In this document: positions 26,465 through 36,871 of the stretch, piece after piece
Layout of the letters: every line of letters begins with the position of its first letter
How positions within the stretch are numbered: position 1 is the first letter of the stretch
Source: Actinoplanes cyaneus
Lineage (GTDB): Bacteria > Actinomycetota > Actinomycetes > Mycobacteriales > Micromonosporaceae
NCBI RefSeq assembly: GCF_016862095.1
Contig: NZ_BOMH01000015.1
Location: 1 to 64,000 of the forward strand
Direction: 5' to 3'
DNA: 64,000 bases
Made by a program: the position numbers and the translations under genes
Notes under the pieces: model-generated
What the model was told of the DNA's origin: nothing
Seen by the model: the letters and a program-made list of their open reading frames with translations, nothing else
The model's database searches: none

Positions 26465-27115
26465 GTGCTTGTTCTGGCTCTGGACACCGCCACGCCGGCG
26501 TCGACGGCGGCGCTCATCGAGGTCACCGCGGACGGCCTGTTCGGCGTGGCGGAGAGCCGCACCGTCGATCCCCGGGCGCACGGCGAGAAGCTGGCGCCGG
26601 AGATCGCGGCGGTTCTCGCCGAGGCCGGCTTGCGGCCACGTGACCTGACCGCGATCGTGGCCGGTCTCGGCCCCGGGCCGTTCACCGGTCTGCGGGTCGG
26701 GCTGGCCACGGCCGCGAGCATGGGTCAGGCGCTCGGCATCCCGACGTACGGGGTGTGCTCGCTGGACGCGCTGGGCCGGGCCGCGGGGCCGGGCCGGGTG
26801 CTGATCGCGACGGACGCGCGCCGCCGTGAGGTGTATTACGCGACGTATGCCGACGGCGTACGGGAAAGTGGTCCTGATGTTGCGAAGCCAGCGGATGTCG
26901 CGGTAAACGTCGACAAATCGGCTGGTGAGGGCGCGCTGAAGTATGACTTCGGTGTGCCGGTGGAGGAGCACCTGCTCTACCCGTCCGGCGCGGCTCTCGT
27001 CGCGATCGCGGCCGATCGGGTCCGGGCCGGGGCGCCCAGCGAGATCCTCACCCCGCTCTACCTGCGTCGCCCGGACGCCGTCGAGCCGGCGGGCCGCAAG
27101 CCGGTGCTGACGTGA
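26465..27115 (+). CDS. tsaB: tRNA t6A biosynthesis protein TsaB
   Basis: 216 residues. ASKHA-fold protease-like homologue lacking catalytic activity: LVLALDTATPASTAAL, VVAGLGPGPFTGLRVGLATA, and a C-terminal DAVEP segment. Dimerises with TsaD in the t6A complex. Overlaps rimI by GTGA. Confidence 0.93.
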   Translation: MLVLALDTATPASTAALIEVTADGLFGVAESRTVDPRAHGEKLAPEIAAVLAEAGLRPRDLTAIVAGLGPGPFTGLRVGLATAASMGQALGIPTYGVCSLDALGRAAGPGRVLIATDARRREVYYATYADGVRESGPDVAKPADVAVNVDKSAGEGALKYDFGVPVEEHLLYPSGAALVAIAADRVRAGAPSEILTPLYLRRPDAVEPAGRKPVLT

Positions 27116-27549
27116 GGATCGAACGGTTCCGCTGGTGGCACATCGACGACGTGCTGCCGCTGGAGGAGGACCTCTTCGGCCCGGAGAAATGGTCGGCCGC
27201 CATGTTCTGGAACGAGCTGGCCCAGCGCAACCACTACGTCGTGGCCCTGGAGAAGGACGCCCTGGTGGGCTATGCCGGTCTCTCCATCGTGGACCGCGAG
27301 GAGTCCTGGGTGCAGAACATCGCGGTCCGGCGTGACGCCCAGCGGCTCGGCATCGGCCGGGCCCTGCTCGAGAACCTCCTGGCCGAGGCGGAGCGGAACC
27401 GGGTCGGTCGGACACTGCTCGAGGTGGCGGTGGACAACCACGCGGCGCAGAAGCTCTATGCCACTTACGACTTCGAGCCGGTCGGCATCCGGCGCGGCTA
27501 CTACCAACCCAGCAACACTGACGCCCTGGTGATGATGCGAGATGCGTGA
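27112..27549 (+). CDS. rimI: Ribosomal-protein-alanine N-acetyltransferase
   Basis: 145 residues. GNAT fold with the acetyl-CoA loop RRDAQRLGIGRALLE and VDNHAAQKLYATYDFEPVGIR. RimI acetylates the N-terminus of S18 and in actinobacteria often other proteins. Start overlaps tsaB; stop lies inside the first copy of the 49-bp repeat that precedes tsaD. Confidence 0.93.
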   Translation: MRIERFRWWHIDDVLPLEEDLFGPEKWSAAMFWNELAQRNHYVVALEKDALVGYAGLSIVDREESWVQNIAVRRDAQRLGIGRALLENLLAEAERNRVGRTLLEVAVDNHAAQKLYATYDFEPVGIRRGYYQPSNTDALVMMRDA

Positions 27550-27660
27550 CGAGCCCCTGGCCCTCCGGATCAAGACGGTGGTGGCGCGCGATGCGTGACG
27601 AGCCCGTGATCCTGCGGATCGTGACGGTGGTGACGCGCGATGCGTGACGAGCCCCTGGTC
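27542..27660 (+). repeat. 49-bp tandem repeat triplicating the tsaD start
   Basis: ATGCGTGACGAGCCC recurs at 27542, 27591 and 27640 with an exact 49-bp period; the third is the tsaD start. Copies one and two each encode an 18-codon frame (MRDEPLALRI-type) whose TGA falls inside the next GATGCGTGA, giving a chain of overlapping start/stop signals. Confidence 0.9.
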
Positions 27661-28692
27661 CTCGGGATCGAGACCTCCTGCGACGAGACCGGCATCGGCA
27701 TCGTCCGCGGCCACACCCTGCTCGCCGACGCGCTCGCGTCCAGTGTGGATCAGCATGCCCGCTTCGGCGGCGTGGTGCCAGAGGTGGCCAGCCGCGCGCA
27801 CCTGGAGGCGCTGGTGCCCACCATGCAGCGGGCGCTGGACGAGGCCGGCGTCACCCTGGCCGACATCGACGCGATCGCCGTGACGAGCGGGCCGGGGCTG
27901 GCCGGCGCGCTGCTGGTCGGGGTGGCCGCCGCCAAGGGGTATGCGCTGGCCGCCGAGAAACCGATCTACGGCGTGAACCACCTGGCCGCGCACGTGGCGG
28001 TGGACACGTTGGAGCACGGCCCGCTGCCCGAGCCGGCGATCGCGATGCTCGTCTCCGGCGGCCATTCGTCGTTGCTGCTGGTCGACGACCTGACGGCGGG
28101 CGTGACGCCGCTCGGCGCGACCATCGACGACGCGGCCGGCGAGGCGTTCGACAAGGTGGCGCGGCTGCTGGGGCTGGGCTTCCCGGGCGGGCCGATCATC
28201 GACCGTTCGGCGCGTGCGGGCGATCCGGGGTCGATCGCGTTCCCGCGGGGGCTGACCGCGCCGAAGGATCAGGCCGCGCACCGGTTCGACTTCTCGTTCT
28301 CCGGGCTGAAGACGGCAGTGGCCCGCTGGGTGGAGGCGCGTGAGCGGGCCGGCGAGCCGGTGCCGGTGGCCGACGTCTCGGCGAGCTTCCAGGAGGCGGT
28401 GGTCGACGTGCTCACCACCAAGGCGATCGACGCGTGTCTGAGCAACGGGGTCGGCACGCTGGTGATCGGCGGGGGCGTGGCGGCGAACTCGCGGCTGCGG
28501 GTGCTGGCCGAGGAGCGGGCGGCCAAGCACGGGATCGTGGTGCGGGTGCCACGGCCGCAGCTGTGCACCGACAACGGCGCGATGGTGGCGGCGCTCGGCT
28601 CGCACCTGGTCGCCGCCGGTGTCGCGCCGAGCCGGCTGGACCTGCCCGCCGACTCCGCGATGAGTTTGACGGCGGTGAGCGTCCCCGGGTGA
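27640..28692 (+). CDS. tsaD: tRNA N6-adenosine threonylcarbamoyltransferase
   Basis: 350 residues. ASKHA fold with metal-binding His pair in [25 protein letters not shown] and [11 protein letters not shown]. Catalyses the last step of t6A37 formation. The ATG at 27640 begins [12 protein letters not shown] homology at once; two near-identical start regions stand upstream in other frames. Confidence 0.96.
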   Translation: MRDEPLVLGIETSCDETGIGIVRGHTLLADALASSVDQHARFGGVVPEVASRAHLEALVPTMQRALDEAGVTLADIDAIAVTSGPGLAGALLVGVAAAKGYALAAEKPIYGVNHLAAHVAVDTLEHGPLPEPAIAMLVSGGHSSLLLVDDLTAGVTPLGATIDDAAGEAFDKVARLLGLGFPGGPIIDRSARAGDPGSIAFPRGLTAPKDQAAHRFDFSFSGLKTAVARWVEARERAGEPVPVADVSASFQEAVVDVLTTKAIDACLSNGVGTLVIGGGVAANSRLRVLAEERAAKHGIVVRVPRPQLCTDNGAMVAALGSHLVAAGVAPSRLDLPADSAMSLTAVSVPG

Positions 28693-28759
28693 GGGCGGCT
28701 CGTCGCCGTACGGGAGAAGCGGGTTTGATTCTGATCGTGATCCGGGGTAGACAGCGAGC

Positions 28760-29014
28760 ATGATCGCGCGGATGTGGGAGGTGCGGGCCTCGCGCAGCGG
28801 CTTCGACGAGCTGCTGAGCTGGGTCTGCGACACGGCGGTGCCCAGCGTGGAGGTGCTGCCACAACATGTGTCGAGTGACGTCTATTCGTCCACTGATCAT
28901 CGCATCGTCGTCATCACCAAATGGCGCAACACCCCGGAGAGCCTGCCGACGCCGCCGGAGAAGCTGGTAGCACGCGCTCCGCACGTCTGGGATTTCACTC
29001 CCGTCGATCGCTGA
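28760..29014 (+). CDS. Small conserved hypothetical protein
   Basis: 84 residues, beginning MIARMWEVRASRSGFDELLS and ending APHVWDFTPVDR. Secondary-structure pattern (beta-alpha-beta with VITKWRNTPESLP) is reminiscent of a ferredoxin-like ABM fold, but I do not recognise the family. A TTGATT-N17-TAGACA promoter lies six nt upstream of the ATG, consistent with a leaderless start. GC and codon use match the neighbours. Confidence 0.6.
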   Translation: MIARMWEVRASRSGFDELLSWVCDTAVPSVEVLPQHVSSDVYSSTDHRIVVITKWRNTPESLPTPPEKLVARAPHVWDFTPVDR

Positions 29015-29056
29015 GCGGTCGCTCCACGGGCCCGGCGGCCGTACCGTCGGGGCCTG

Positions 29057-30739
29057 ATGCGCAGATTGCCCGTGGCCGATCCCGGCCTGCCCGACGCCCG
29101 TTCCGCCACCCGTTTTCTGAGCTGGCTGGTCCGGCGCTCCCGTATGACGATCGTCATCGGCATCGTTCTCTCGGTCGCCTGGATGGCGTGCCAGTCCCTG
29201 GTTCCGGCGATGGTCGGCCGGGCCATCGACGCGGCGGCCGAGGAGCGTGGCGGCGCGTTGCTCGGCTGGGGTCTGGTGCTGCTCGTGGCCGGCGTCGTGC
29301 AGGCGCTGACCGGGATCAGCCGGCACCGTTTCTCGATCTACAACTGGCTCGGCGCGAGTTTCCGGACCGTGCAGGTGACGGTCCGGCAGGCGAACCTGCT
29401 CGGCTCGTCGCTGCCGCGTCGCCTGGAGACCGGCGAGGTGGTGGCGATCGGCACCGCTGATGTCACGCACATCGGCGGCGCGGTCGACGTCGCGTCGCGG
29501 GGGACGGGCGCGGTGCTGGCGGTCAGCATCGTGACGCTGCTGCTGTTGCACACGTCGGTGCCGCTCGGGCTGGTGGTGCTGATCGGCGTGCCGGCGCTGA
29601 TGGCTGTCGTGGGTGGACTGATCCGTCCGCTGCACCGCCGGCAGCAGGCGTACCGGGAGCAGCAGGGCCGGCTGACCGGTCAGGCCGCCGACCTGGTCAC
29701 CGGGCTGCGGGTGTTGCGCGGGGTGGGCGGGGAGGCGGTCATGGTGGCGCGCTATCGCGCCCGGTCGCAGGCGCTTCGCGCGGCCGGCGTACGGACGGCC
29801 ACCGTCGAGTCCCTGCTGGAAGCGGCCCAGGTCCTGCTGCCCGGAACGTTCCTGGTCCTGGTGACGTGGCTGGGCGCCCGGTTCGCGGCGGACGGGCGGA
29901 TCACCGTGGGCCAGCTGGTGTCGTTCTACGCGTACGCCGCGTTCCTGGTCGCGCCGCTGCGTCAGCTCACCGAGTCGATCGACAAGGTGACCCGCGGCCA
30001 CGTGTCGGCCCGCCGGGTGGTGAAGCTGCTCGGGCTGTCCCGCGGCACGCCGCCGCAGTCCCCGGCGGAACGACCATCGGGGGACCTGACCGACCCGGAC
30101 TCGGGGGTGCGGGTCGTGCCCGGACTGCTCACCGCGATCGTGACCGAGGACCCGGCGGACACGGCCCGGATCGCCGAGCGCCTCGGTGGTTACGCCGCCG
30201 GCGCCGAGCTCGGCGGGATCCCACTGGGGTGTCTGCCCCCGGCCGGGCTGCGGGAACACATCCTGGTGGCGGAGAACGACGCCCGGCTCTTCTCCGGGCG
30301 CTTACGGGCCGATCTGGATCCGGACCGCGGCGGCCGGCTCGACGAGGCGCTGGAGGCGGCCGCCGCGCAGGACATCGTGGACGGTCTGCCGGACGGCTTG
30401 GACAGCGTGGTCGCCGAGCGTGGCCGCTCCTTCTCCGGCGGCCAGCAGCAGCGGCTGCGACTGGTCCGGGCACTGGTCGCGGACCCGGAGATCCTGATCC
30501 TGGTCGAGCCGACCAACGCGGTCGACGCGCACACCGAGGCGCGGATCGCCGAGCGGCTCCGGGCCGTACGCTCCGGGCGTACCACCGTCGTCTGCACCTC
30601 CAGCCCGCTCGTGCTGGGGCACACCGACCGGGTGCTCTACCTGGAACGGGGACGGGTGGCAGCCGCCGGGACCCATCACGAGCTGCTGGACTCGGAGCCG
30701 CGGTACGCCCGCGTGGTCCTCCGCGAGGAGCAGCCGTGA
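29057..30739 (+). CDS. ABC exporter half-transporter with degenerate nucleotide site
   Basis: 560 residues: six-TM exporter domain (1-320) plus NBD. The NBD has no Walker A (the region reads LTAIVTEDPADTARIA), the Q-loop is VAENDARLFSG, Walker B is ILILVEPTNAV (Asp replaced by Val) and the switch His is Ser (VVCTSSPL). The signature SGGQQQR is intact. It can therefore complete the partner's ATP site but cannot bind ATP through its own P-loop. The ATG at 29057 starts before the first TM; it overlaps the second subunit by GTGA. Exported substrate unknown. Confidence 0.9.
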   Translation: MRRLPVADPGLPDARSATRFLSWLVRRSRMTIVIGIVLSVAWMACQSLVPAMVGRAIDAAAEERGGALLGWGLVLLVAGVVQALTGISRHRFSIYNWLGASFRTVQVTVRQANLLGSSLPRRLETGEVVAIGTADVTHIGGAVDVASRGTGAVLAVSIVTLLLLHTSVPLGLVVLIGVPALMAVVGGLIRPLHRRQQAYREQQGRLTGQAADLVTGLRVLRGVGGEAVMVARYRARSQALRAAGVRTATVESLLEAAQVLLPGTFLVLVTWLGARFAADGRITVGQLVSFYAYAAFLVAPLRQLTESIDKVTRGHVSARRVVKLLGLSRGTPPQSPAERPSGDLTDPDSGVRVVPGLLTAIVTEDPADTARIAERLGGYAAGAELGGIPLGCLPPAGLREHILVAENDARLFSGRLRADLDPDRGGRLDEALEAAAAQDIVDGLPDGLDSVVAERGRSFSGGQQQRLRLVRALVADPEILILVEPTNAVDAHTEARIAERLRAVRSGRTTVVCTSSPLVLGHTDRVLYLERGRVAAAGTHHELLDSEPRYARVVLREEQP

Positions 30740-32532
30740 CGCATGCACTCCCTGTCGCCGGCCGTTCCCAGGCCTGGCGTTACGCCCGATCGTTGTTCCG
30801 CACCCACCCCGGCATGTTCCGCGCCACCATCGGGCTGCACCTGCTCGCCGCGCTGGCCGGCCTCGCCGGGCCCTGGCTGCTCGGCGACCTGGTGCAGGCC
30901 GTCCAGCGGTCGGCGCAGGTGGCCGAGCTGAACCGGCTCGCCACCGCGCTGGCCGGGTTCGTGCTGCTGCAGGCCGTGCTGATCCGGTTCGCGTATCTCG
31001 CCTCGGCCCGGCTCGGCGAGCAGGTGCTGGCCGAGTTGCGGGAGGAGTTCATCGCCCGGGTGCTCACGCTGCCGCTCGGAACGGTGGAGTCGGCGGGGAC
31101 CGGGGACCTGCTGACACGTACCACCCGGGATGTCGACGCCCTCTCCCGGTGCGTCCGGCTGGCCGTGCCGGAGACGCTGATCGCCCTGCTCACCGGTGGC
31201 CTGGTGGTGGTCGCGCTGGTCGCGGTCAGCCCGATCCTGGCCGCTCCGCTGCTGATCGGCGTGCCGATCACGGTCGCCGGGACCCGGTGGTACGTCCGTC
31301 GCGCCCCCGCCGGATATCTGCGGCAGAACGCGGCCTACTCGGAGGTGACCGACGGGCTCGCCGAGACGGTCGAGGGCGCCCGCACGGTGGAGGCGCTCGG
31401 GCGGCAGGGGCAGCGGATCGCGCGTACCGACCGGGACCTGGGCCGATCGTGGCGGGCCGAGCGGTACACGTTGTTCCTGCGGACGATCTGGTGGCCGGTG
31501 ATCGAGGTCAGTTACGTGCTGCCGATGGTGCTGACCCTGCTCGCTGGCGGCTGGCTCTACCTGCGGCACGCGGTCTCACTGGGCCAGCTGACCGCCGCTG
31601 TCGTCTATGTCCAGCAGCTGATCCACCCGCTCGACAGGCTGCTCTCCTGGCTGGACGAGCTGCAGGTGGGCGCCGCGTCGCTGGCCCGGCTGCTCGGCGT
31701 GGCGGACGCGCCGGAGCCGTCCCGTCCGGCCGCGCCGCTGCCGGTGGGCACCCGGATCGAGGTGCGCGGGGTGCGCTTCGGCTACCTCGAGGGGCGTGAG
31801 GTGTTGCACGGCGTCGACCTGACCCTGCGACCGGGGGAGCGGCTGGCCGTGGTCGGCCCCTCAGGCGCCGGCAAGTCCACCCTGGGCCGGCTGCTGGCCG
31901 GCATCCACCGGCCCACCGAGGGCAGCGTGACGGTCGGCGGGGTGCCGCTCGGCGCGCTCGCCCCGGACCGGCTGCGCGCCGAGGTGGCGCTGGTCAGCCA
32001 GGAGCACCACGTCTTCATCGGCACCCTGCGGGAGAACGTGGCGATGGCCCGCCCGGCCGCGCCGGAGCCGGACGTGCGGACCGCTCTGGCCGCCGTGAAC
32101 GCCCTGGAGTGGTCGGACGCGCTGCCCGCCGGGCTGGACACCCCGGTCGGCGACGGCGGGCATCCGCTGACCGCGGCTCAGGCGCAGCAGGTGGCGCTGG
32201 CCCGGCTGATCCTCGCCGACCCGCACACGCTGGTGCTGGACGAGGCGACCGCGCTGCTCGACCCGCGGGCGGCGCGGGACCTGGAACGGTCGCTGGCGGC
32301 GGTGGTGCACGGGCGGACCGTGGTGGCGATCGCGCACCGGCTCTTCTCCGCGCACGACGCGGACCGGGTGGCCGTGGTGGAGGACGGCCGGATCACCGAG
32401 CTGGGCTCGCACGACGAGCTGGTGGCGGCGAACGGTTCCTACGCCGCGCTCTGGCGTTCCTGGCAGGGCGAGGCGCCGGAGAAGCCTCCGGACATGGCGA
32501 GGGCGCGCCCCCGGGAGGACGCGCCCTTCTGA
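30736..32532 (+). CDS. ABC exporter half-transporter, catalytic subunit
   Basis: 598 residues: six-TM domain then NBD with Walker A GPSGAGKST, Q-loop LVSQEHHVF, Walker B TLVLDEAT and switch His in AIAHRL. The signature is degenerate, LTAAQAQQ instead of LSGGQ. With its partner it forms a heterodimer with one competent ATP site. The GTG start overlaps the first subunit. A longer upstream frame is only the other frame of the first gene. The gene converges on groEL with a 10-bp gap. Confidence 0.92.
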   Translation: MTHALPVAGRSQAWRYARSLFRTHPGMFRATIGLHLLAALAGLAGPWLLGDLVQAVQRSAQVAELNRLATALAGFVLLQAVLIRFAYLASARLGEQVLAELREEFIARVLTLPLGTVESAGTGDLLTRTTRDVDALSRCVRLAVPETLIALLTGGLVVVALVAVSPILAAPLLIGVPITVAGTRWYVRRAPAGYLRQNAAYSEVTDGLAETVEGARTVEALGRQGQRIARTDRDLGRSWRAERYTLFLRTIWWPVIEVSYVLPMVLTLLAGGWLYLRHAVSLGQLTAAVVYVQQLIHPLDRLLSWLDELQVGAASLARLLGVADAPEPSRPAAPLPVGTRIEVRGVRFGYLEGREVLHGVDLTLRPGERLAVVGPSGAGKSTLGRLLAGIHRPTEGSVTVGGVPLGALAPDRLRAEVALVSQEHHVFIGTLRENVAMARPAAPEPDVRTALAAVNALEWSDALPAGLDTPVGDGGHPLTAAQAQQVALARLILADPHTLVLDEATALLDPRAARDLERSLAAVVHGRTVVAIAHRLFSAHDADRVAVVEDGRITELGSHDELVAANGSYAALWRSWQGEAPEKPPDMARARPREDAPF

Positions 32533-32542
32533 AACCGATGGA

Positions 32543-34201
<1,659 letters not shown>

Positions 34202-34212
34202 TCAAGCGCCGA

Positions 34213-34242
34213 CGCCCTGCCCCGATTTCCCGGAACAGGGCG
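34213..34242 (-). promoter_or_regulatory. Stem-loop between groES and groEL
   Basis: CGCCCTG (34213-34219) pairs with CAGGGCG (34236-34242); possibly an mRNA processing or attenuation site. Confidence 0.4.
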
Positions 34243-34263
34243 CCTGCACAGTCGGTTTAGGTC

Positions 34264-34578
34264 TTACTTCTCGATGACCGCGAGGACGTCGCGGGCGGAG
34301 AGCACCAGGTACTCCTCACCGGCGTACTTGACCTCGGTGCCGCCGTACTTCGAGTAGAGGACCACGTCGCCGACCTTGACGTCGAGCGGAACGCGGTTGC
34401 CCTTGTCGTCGATCCGGCCGGGACCGACGGCGAGGACGGTGCCCTCCTGCGGCTTCTCCTTGGCGGTGTCGGGGATCACGATGCCGGAAGCAGTCGTGGT
34501 CTCAGCCTCGTTCGCCTGGACCACGATGCGGTCCTCGAGCGGCTTGATCGCAACCTTGGTCGCGGTAGTCACGGGCAT
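34264..34578 (-). CDS. groES: Co-chaperonin GroES
   Basis: 104 residues. Heptameric lid of Gro[23 protein letters not shown] with mobile loop [16 protein letters not shown], and [20 protein letters not shown]. The ATG has a purine-rich GAGGGT upstream. First gene of the groES-groEL operon. Confidence 0.97.
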   Translation of the reverse strand: MPVTTATKVAIKPLEDRIVVQANEAETTTASGIVIPDTAKEKPQEGTVLAVGPGRIDDKGNRVPLDVKVGDVVLYSKYGGTEVKYAGEEYLVLSARDVLAVIEK

Positions 34579-34704
34579 ACCCTCCTGGGTACAGGTTTCG
34601 CCGGCCTTGAACCAGGCCAGTCAATGCCTCATGCCACCGGGCGGGGCCGTCGTCGCGGGTGCCGGTCCGCCTGGTGCCTAACCGCCACGGGCGAGCCCGG
34701 GCGG

Positions 34705-34731
34705 CTGGCACCCTCATGTTGAGAGTGCTAA
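34705..34731 (-). promoter_or_regulatory. CIRCE operator 1 (HrcA)
   Basis: Minus strand TTAGCACTC (perfect half) N9 GGGTGCCAG (imperfect half), immediately downstream of the groES -10 box. Confidence 0.85.
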
Positions 34732-34735
34732 CCGG

Positions 34736-34764
34736 AGATTATGCCGGAACTAGCACTCCGTCAA
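34736..34764 (-). promoter_or_regulatory. groES-groEL promoter
   Basis: Minus strand TTGACG (34764-34759), 17-bp spacer, TAATCT (34741-34736). The -35 lies in the centre of CIRCE 2 and the start site falls at CIRCE 1. Confidence 0.8.
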
Positions 34765-34776
34765 CCAGAGTGCCAA
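34750..34776 (-). promoter_or_regulatory. CIRCE operator 2 (HrcA)
   Basis: CTAGCACTC N9 GAGTGCCAA, an almost perfect CIRCE with exact nine-base spacer. It also lies 28 bp before the divergent methyltransferase gene. Confidence 0.88.
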
Positions 34777-34803
34777 CCTGTCACGCCGGGGAGAATGCCT
34801 GGT

Positions 34804-35973
34804 GTGACCCCTGAACTTCTTACCCTGCTGCAGACCCCGCAAGGGGTGGATGCCCTGGCCGCGGCGGCCGAGGCCGGCGACGGCGAGCCACTTGCCGCGG
34901 CCTCGGCGCTGCGGGCCCGGGGCTTCGGCGCGGAGCTGGCCGCAGCCGCACTCACCCAGGCTAGTTTGCGCCGGCGGGCGGCGGTGAAGTTCGGCCCGGA
35001 CGCCACCCGAATGTTCTTCACCCGGCAGGGTCTCGAGCAGGCGACCCGCGCCGTGGTCGCCGAGCGCCGGGCCGCCCGGCTCGCCGCCTCCGGCGCGACG
35101 ACCCTCGCCGATCTGGGTTGCGGCCTGGGCTCCGACGCGCTCGCCGCGGCGCGGCTGGGGATCTCGGTGCACGCCGTGGAGGCCGACCCCGCCACGGCCG
35201 CGCTCGCCGCCGCCAACGCGCGGGCCGCGGGGCTGGCCGATCGGATCACTGTCACCTGCGCCGACGCCACCACCGTCGAGGTGGAGAGGTTCGACGCGGT
35301 CTTCGCCGACCCGGCGCGCCGCCAGGCCGGGCGTGGCCGGGTGTTCGACCCGAAGGCGTACTCGCCGCCCTGGGACTTCGTGGCCGGTCTCGCCGAGCGG
35401 GTGCCGCGGACCGTGCTCAAGCTGGCCCCGGGCATCGACCACGGCCTGCTGCCGCCGGGCGCTGAGGGTGAGTGGGTCAGCGTCGGCGGCGACCTGGTCG
35501 AGGCGGCGTTCTGGTGCGGCCCGCTGGCCCGCGCGCCGCGGCGGGCGACTCTGGTCGGCCTCGGCGAGCTGACCGGCTCGGGGCTGGCGAAAGCGCCGGT
35601 CGGGCCGGTCGGCGCGTGGTTCTACGACCCGGACCCGGCAGTGGTCCGGTCGCACCTGGTCGCGGAGTTCGCCGCGGGGATCGGCGGCCGGCTCGGCGAC
35701 CCGGAGATCGCGTACGTCTACACCGACGACCCGGTCGACACGCCGTTCGCGCGCCGGCTGGAGGTCACCGACATGCTGCCGTTCTCACTGAAGCGGCTGC
35801 GGGCGCTGCTGCGCGAGCGTGGGGTGGGGACGCTGGAGATCCGCAAGCGCGGCTCCGCGCTGGTGCCGGATCAACTGCGCAAGGACCTGAAGCTGAGCGG
35901 ACCGCATGCCGCCGGCCTGGTGCTGACCCGGGTGGCCGGCGCGCCGACCGCGCTGCTGACCGCGCACTCGTGA
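34804..35973 (+). CDS. SAM-dependent methyltransferase with C-terminal THUMP-like domain
   Basis: 389 residues. A helical N-terminal part, a class I SAM fold with motif I DLGCGLGSDALAAARLG and motif IV-like FADPARRQ, then a THUMP-like domain (DMLPFSLKRLRALLRERGVG, EIRKRGSALVPDQLRKDLKL). The architecture points to an RNA methyltransferase; target unknown. The GTG at 34804 has GGGGAGA at good spacing; an ATG at 34795 is too close to it. Divergent from groES, sharing the CIRCE-containing region. Confidence 0.85.
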   Translation: MTPELLTLLQTPQGVDALAAAAEAGDGEPLAAASALRARGFGAELAAAALTQASLRRRAAVKFGPDATRMFFTRQGLEQATRAVVAERRAARLAASGATTLADLGCGLGSDALAAARLGISVHAVEADPATAALAAANARAAGLADRITVTCADATTVEVERFDAVFADPARRQAGRGRVFDPKAYSPPWDFVAGLAERVPRTVLKLAPGIDHGLLPPGAEGEWVSVGGDLVEAAFWCGPLARAPRRATLVGLGELTGSGLAKAPVGPVGAWFYDPDPAVVRSHLVAEFAAGIGGRLGDPEIAYVYTDDPVDTPFARRLEVTDMLPFSLKRLRALLRERGVGTLEIRKRGSALVPDQLRKDLKLSGPHAAGLVLTRVAGAPTALLTAHS

Positions 35974-36062
35974 CGACGACGAAAGGCGCAACGTAACCGA
36001 ATCGTCGCAACGGGTCGGTATCGGGGCGAGGCGTAGATCACTTCGGGGGTACCGTGCCGCAC

Positions 36063-36545
36063 ATGCCGAAGAAAGCGGCCGGCACCCCGGCCACCGTGCT
36101 GCTGACCGCGGAGAAGGTGCCCCACACCCTTCATCCGTACGAGGTGTCGCCCGACGCGCCGAACTACGGCGCCCTCGTCGCGCAGGCCCTCGGGGTGGCG
36201 CCGAAACGGCTGTTCAAGACGCTGATCGCCGAGGTGGACGGCCGGCTCGTGGTCGGCGTCGTGCCGGTCACCGGCGATCTCGACCTCAAGGCGCTGGCGC
36301 ACGCCGCGGATGGCAAGCGGGCCACGCTCGCCGAGCGGGCCGCCGCCGAGCGCAGCAGTGGCTACGTGCGCGGCGGCATCTCTCCGCTGGGCCAGCGCAA
36401 GCGACTGCCCACAGTGATCGACTCCTCGGCGCAGGACCTGGATCTCATGTACGTCTCCGCGGGCCGCCGCGGTCTGCAGGTCTCCCTGGCGCCGGCCGAC
36501 CTGATCCGGTTGACCAGCGCGACCGTCGCGGTGATCAGAAGCTGA
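36063..36545 (+). CDS. ybaK: Cys-tRNA(Pro)/Cys-tRNA(Cys) deacylase (YbaK family)
   Basis: 160 residues. YbaK/EbsC domain hydrolysing misacylated Cys-tRNA(Pro): MPKKAAGTPATVLL, VAPKRLFKTLIAEV with the conserved Lys, GYVRGGISPLGQRKRLPTVID. Full length. The ATG at 36063 begins the family N-terminus; a GTG nine nt upstream is possible. Confidence 0.92.
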   Translation: MPKKAAGTPATVLLTAEKVPHTLHPYEVSPDAPNYGALVAQALGVAPKRLFKTLIAEVDGRLVVGVVPVTGDLDLKALAHAADGKRATLAERAAAERSSGYVRGGISPLGQRKRLPTVIDSSAQDLDLMYVSAGRRGLQVSLAPADLIRLTSATVAVIRS

Positions 36546-36552
36546 CACAGCG

Positions 36553-36573
36553 TCCCGGTGATGACGACCGGGA
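36553..36573 (+). terminator. Hairpin after ybaK
   Basis: TCCCGGT (36553-36559) / ACCGGGA (36567-36573), perfect 7-bp stem followed by TCCTTC. Confidence 0.5.
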
Positions 36574-36672
36574 TCCTTCGGGCCCACCTCGCGATCTCAC
36601 TCAGCGTCACCTGACGTACCAAGATCGACGACTTTCCGGGGCAGTTCACGCATGCAGGGGCTCAGTCGTGTT

Positions 36673-36690
36673 GCTGGATTGTTATCCAGC
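36673..36690 (+). promoter_or_regulatory. Inverted repeat upstream of xylF, candidate XylR operator
   Basis: GCTGGAT-TGTT-ATCCAGC, a perfect 7-4-7 palindrome 180 bp before xylF, next to a TTGCTG hexamer. The ROK regulator at the end of the operon is the obvious candidate ligand. The rest of 36574-36871 holds no gene. Confidence 0.45.
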
Positions 36691-36871
36691 GTTACGAGAT
36701 AGATCTCCGCAGTGGGTTGTGTTCCAGGCCACTGTCGGAATACGTTGCCGGGCACAACAAACCGGTTCCTGATCCATCGGCGCCCAGGGGAGCGACACTC
36801 CCAGGCACGCACCACCCCTGTGACAAATCCGAACGAAGGCCCCGGATTTACCCCCCGAAAGGACATACGGA

